64,000 bases of DNA from Paramacrobiotus metropolitanus (Eukaryota > Tardigrada > Eutardigrada > Parachela > Macrobiotidae). The DNA lies in NCBI RefSeq assembly GCF_019649055.1, contig NW_026570232.1:558001-622000 (forward strand), in the 5' to 3' direction. The translations under genes and the position numbers were made by a program. The notes under the pieces were generated by a model. It saw only the letters and a list, made by a program, of their open reading frames with translations. It made no database searches and was not told the DNA's origin. Positions within the stretch are counted from its first letter, which is position 1, and each line of letters begins with the position of its first letter. Positions 60,609 through 64,000 of the stretch are shown here, piece after piece.

Positions 60609-61522
60609 CTAAAAAAGTCTTTAATTATCTATAATCGGTTCCGAAAGAAACCGCCAAGAGTGTTGTTCAAGTACACTGACTACTCCAGTTCTTGAAGTTG
60701 TTACTATTTACTATACGATATTCGCAGTTGGAATCAAATGTAAAAGTAAAACAAAATAAGTCAAACTTTAACAAAGAAGTACTCTGGCAACTTTGGTACA
60801 ACCATTTTACTATTTCAGTACTTATTTCTTACTTAATTTACTAATTATTCGTTTTGTTAAAGTTAATTAAATAAAAGGCCAGGTTTATTAATGCGAGCTA
60901 TGATTAGAACAAACTTGCTTTACAGAAAAACCGAGAAGCTTACAACGCAACAACAAAACATTGTGCGCTCTCCGTGATCTTATACTTAATTATTATTGAA
61001 ACCTTAGTACGGTTCATAACTTCATAATTTATAGTTCATACTGCTTGTGTTTGTGCTGTGTATCGTTGTACGAGACTAATAATACGAGTACAATACATAC
61101 TGTAAGTACTCGTACGTCACTTCCGGCTGCAAAATATTGCAGACACTACTCTAGAGTCTAGACAGGCAAATGTAAATTTTTTTCTGCTTTTCAGCTTTTC
61201 ATTAATTTGTGTTACAGGCATAATTTCTACAGATAAGTCTACTTTTACAATTTTCCCATATACAGTCGTGATTTTTAACTGTTTTACCTAATTAGTTTTA
61301 TCTCCATTCACCACCACAGCATGCACAGCAGCGTGTCATCAGCGGCCGGCGGCGCTTGTCTGCTCATCAAATGGCCGCACGCCACGGCTGACGAATCTTA
61401 TCAGCGCAGCATTATTGTCTTCCATCCTGCGATAAATGCGACTGCGATAAGAGCTCTTTTCCGCGTATTCCCTACGCTCTCCTAAATGTTCTCTCCTGGA
61501 TGACAACGCTGCTGACTGCATC
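60609..61522. other. Region upstream of DNAJC22
   Basis: Should hold the DNAJC22 promoter. The last 200 bases are GC-richer and probably leader. No exon supported on either strand. Confidence 0.5.
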
Positions 61523-63317
61523 ATGGCGAAATCGACAATGGTCGCATACCTTTGCTGGCTGTTTGGTGGTCTGTTGGGACTGCATCATTTCTACTTGGGT
61601 CGGGATCGTCATGCCTTCACCTGGTTCGCCACTCTCGGAGGGGTCTTTGGATTGGGATGGCTGCGCGAAGTGACACGCTTGCCAGCGTACGTGGCGGAGG
61701 CCAATCAGGGCCAGGAGTACGTGGAGAAGCGGACGATCAAAATGAATCTGACCAAGAAGCCCCCGTATAATTCCACACGGATGGCGGGGCAGCTCATTAT
61801 GGGCACGCTCTTTGGCTACTTGGTTTCACTGGCCATTCCCTCCGCGGAAGAGTATCCCACGGTGCACCGCTGGTGCATACTGCTCGTTCCGTTCGCCATT
61901 GGACTGGGTAATGTTTTTGAGAAATTGTTTTCTTGGAGCGATGGTGTTTTTTATAAGGACACATCGACAGCAGTTAGGCTTTTTGAAAATTTGTTTTGTG
62001 AAACTATAAAACTAAAAAAGGAAATGCGCTGCGTTTTACAAAAAAATAGCTGTCCAAGAAACTGATAGTATGGTGGTGCAAACAAATATAAACTGTAAAT
62101 TGTTGCACTATTTCTGTATGTGAGTATGATACGGCATAAATAACCGTATGGGCAGTTGTGCGTGCATTTTGCTGCTAGTTTTAATATTTGAGTTGGTTCG
62201 AAATTTCCTTGTGTATACCTTGAATTCTGCTACCCTTATTTACGGAAATAATGTATTTAAAAATGTGCTCTTGCTGTAGTTGTTTATTTGTTTTAAATTG
62301 GGGTGAATGCTGTCGTAACTTACATACAAATATTGCGTGTGCGCTTGTAAGTTGCTGCTGACAGCAGATACGAAATATATCCATAACACAGTGAAAATAT
62401 CCAGCAGGTTTAATACTGTTGTTTTTAGGCGTTCATCTGGTGGGAAATATCGGCATGGAGCGAGGACGTTTGTTGTGGCCAGTTGTGGGTGCATATATAG
62501 CCTCGCTGGCCTTCCTCTTCCAGCCGAAATCCATTGCGTGGGCCGCGGTCAGTTCGGCCTTCATGTTCCATTGGAAGTCCCGCGACTGGGTGCGCCAGCC
62601 CAAACGCAAACGTCATGTGTGTATCCGCTTAGCGACACTGGGCACCGCGGCCACCGTGTACTTAGCGCTTTGGGGATCGTTCCTGTATTTCAACGCCAGC
62701 TGGACCAATCCGGATGGGACGAGGACGTCGGTGCGGGACGCAGTGGACAACTTCTTCCACAGTAAGGCGTGGTTGGATATGAAGAATTCCTTCGAGCAGC
62801 TCAGGGTCTATGTTCAGCATCATGGCTGGCAGAATGTCTTGTATCAGTTGATTGAATTTATGGATGTCAACGGAGATACACGAGCCTATCAGGTTAGTGG
62901 TTCTGGCAGAATAAGGGACTGTTATATTCATAATTTCATAGATCAGAAAACGGTATATTGCTGACCATTTTTACAGCTTTCTTGAAACATTTGCGGATTG
63001 TTGGTATGAGAAGTTTTGATAAATATTTAGATCGTGGGCTTCTTTTCCTTGTATTAGTGGAAAACTGTGAATTTAAAATGGGGTTTTACATGCAGATTCT
63101 GGAAATCCGACCGGAATCGACAATGCAGGAGGTCACAAACAAGTACCGGAAATTATCGCGCGAATGGCATCCCGATAGACACCGGGATCCAGAAAAGAAA
63201 GCCGTAGCTCAGAAACGCTTTATTGAAATAGCGCAAGCCTACGAAAAGATCTCTGCTAAACGGGCAAAAGAAGGGAAGACGGCTAAGTCAACGAAAGCTT
63301 CCCATTCCGAGCTTTAG
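61523..63317 (+). CDS. DNAJC22: DnaJ homologue subfamily C member 22 (Wurst type)
   Basis: A multi-pass membrane protein with a C-terminal J domain; the fly orthologue Wurst works in clathrin-mediated endocytosis in airway epithelia. Three exons: 61523-61907, 62429-62892 and 63096-63317, phases closing to 356 residues. The N-terminus carries a TM2-type pair of helices (LCWLFGGLLGLHHFYLGRD, then a Gly-rich turn and GLGWLREVTRLPAYV), followed by further helices in exons 1 and 2. The J domain starts near residue 284 (ILEIRPESTMQEV) with HPD at 308-310 and ends in a Lys/Ser-rich tail. Helices before and after match the vertebrate layout (356 residues against about 340). The ATG context is ATCATGG. 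Confidence 0.94.
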
Positions 63318-63868
63318 TGCTGTGCTCCACGGCTCGTATTAGCGGTGATTTATGCTGCATGGAGAATAAGTTTAGTCTCGAACGTGATTTGTTTCTGGCA
63401 CCACTGGACGGAGAAGTTTCGTAATTTGTGATAGTTTTTTGTACCCGGTATTAAGGTATAGTCAGGGTCACTACTGTAGTATTTACTGACCTCCCTGTTG
63501 TTATACGTATAAATTTGTGCTTGTTGTTATCATGTATTTTTATCTGCGCTGTGTTGAAAGGATTGTTATAGAGTTCCATTAACTTGTGGAAGAAAAGAGA
63601 ATCTTCCAGTGCAACCTTTCCGTGCATTCTGCAATATTGGCGACTTTCATATGATGCCCGCGATTTTACTTTGAAAGCTAATCTTACAATTTGATTCAAT
63701 ATTTCACCACGTCGAAAAATCATTTTCCTGCATTCCTCCTTCATTCCTTATTACGATTCAAATAACAAAATCCTTTATCATCCAAGCAAACAAGAAAGTA
63801 CCCATCAGAAAGCGAAACCCGTCGGGTTTCTGTATAATTTGGCAATATTTGCATACATTTAAACTTAT
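63318..63868. other. Convergent 3' region between DNAJC22 and the EF-hand-like gene
   Basis: A minus-strand ATG frame of 97 codons at 63451-63744 lies here. It is basic and has codons that look plausible, but it has a good donor (ATT|GTAAGA) within it and no recognisable family. A small hairpin, GAAACCCG with its complement around one base, lies near 63815. The region probably contains two 3' UTRs. Confidence 0.4.
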
Positions 63869-64000
63869 TTACATAGTGGAACGTCGCGACCCACTGGACT
63901 TGACATTCTGGTCATATTCATATTCCCGAAGATTGGCTCGTTCAAGGAATTCTTTCCGGTCCAGATATCCCCCTTTGCCTTTATTGAACTGAGCTAAATC
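63869..64000 (-). CDS. C-terminus of an EF-hand-like protein (partial)
   Basis: The window edge cuts this gene. The last 43 codons are open to a TAA at 63871-63869. The peptide has one EF-hand-like helix-loop-helix (LAQFNKGKGGYLDRKEFLE), in which loop positions 1, 3 and 5 are N, G and G rather than acidic, so calcium binding there is doubtful. Then come an acidic YEYD stretch and a basic, Ser-rich end (SGSRRSTM). I cannot name the family from this part. No ER-retention signal is present. Confidence 0.6.
   Translation of the reverse strand, partial: DLAQFNKGKGGYLDRKEFLERANLREYEYDQNVKSSGSRRSTM

Overview
The window is nuclear DNA of an animal. Genes are split by short GT-AG introns, the intergenic DNA is AT-rich, and the products are metazoan: an Sp6-9-type zinc-finger factor, Dishevelled, a seven-helix receptor of the CCAP/neuropeptide-S type, and a secreted-type protein with a ZP-N module. 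A CCAP-type receptor and the compact layout fit a protostome, probably an ecdysozoan with a small genome. A tardigrade would be one possibility, but nothing in the sequence decides the species. No bacterial operon, CRISPR array, tRNA or rRNA gene was recognised.

Layout, left to right. 1-11.8 kb: a gene-poor stretch, then an Sp6-9 transcription factor (+) whose first coding exon may lie 4.4 kb upstream. 11.8-18.2 kb: mostly empty, with one orphan exon candidate. 18.2-27 kb: ARPC5 (-), an AK1-type adenylate kinase (+) and the nonsense-mediated-decay factor UPF3 (-). 27.7-32.7 kb: Dishevelled (+) with DIX, PDZ and DEP domains. 33.6-35.6 kb: a nearly intronless poly(A) polymerase (+). 37.5-39.7 kb: the mitochondrial ADP/ATP carrier (+). 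40.8-43 kb: a tight cluster of YAE1 (-), prefoldin subunit 4 (+) and COX20 (+). 44-51.6 kb: the CCAP/NPS-type receptor (-), with three related foldback elements in one intron. 54-58.6 kb: a single-pass FN3 + ZP-N membrane protein (-). 60.5-64 kb: a terminal exon (-), DNAJC22/Wurst (+) and the C-terminus of an EF-hand-like protein (-).

Most genes are unrelated housekeeping or developmental genes. Three arrangements stand out. Prefoldin 4 and COX20 lie on the same strand with only 18 nt between stop and start, which suggests one two-cistron mRNA; the prefoldin coding exons hold only two ATGs. The leader, short upstream ORF, 7-codon first exon and donor of the poly(A) polymerase gene resemble those of prefoldin 4, 8 kb away, which suggests a retrogene that acquired a duplicated 5' end. 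The FN3/ZP-N protein appears to lack the ZP-C half normally paired with ZP-N.

Exon boundaries were placed by eye from splice consensus, reading phase and remembered family sequences. No alignment or transcript evidence was available.
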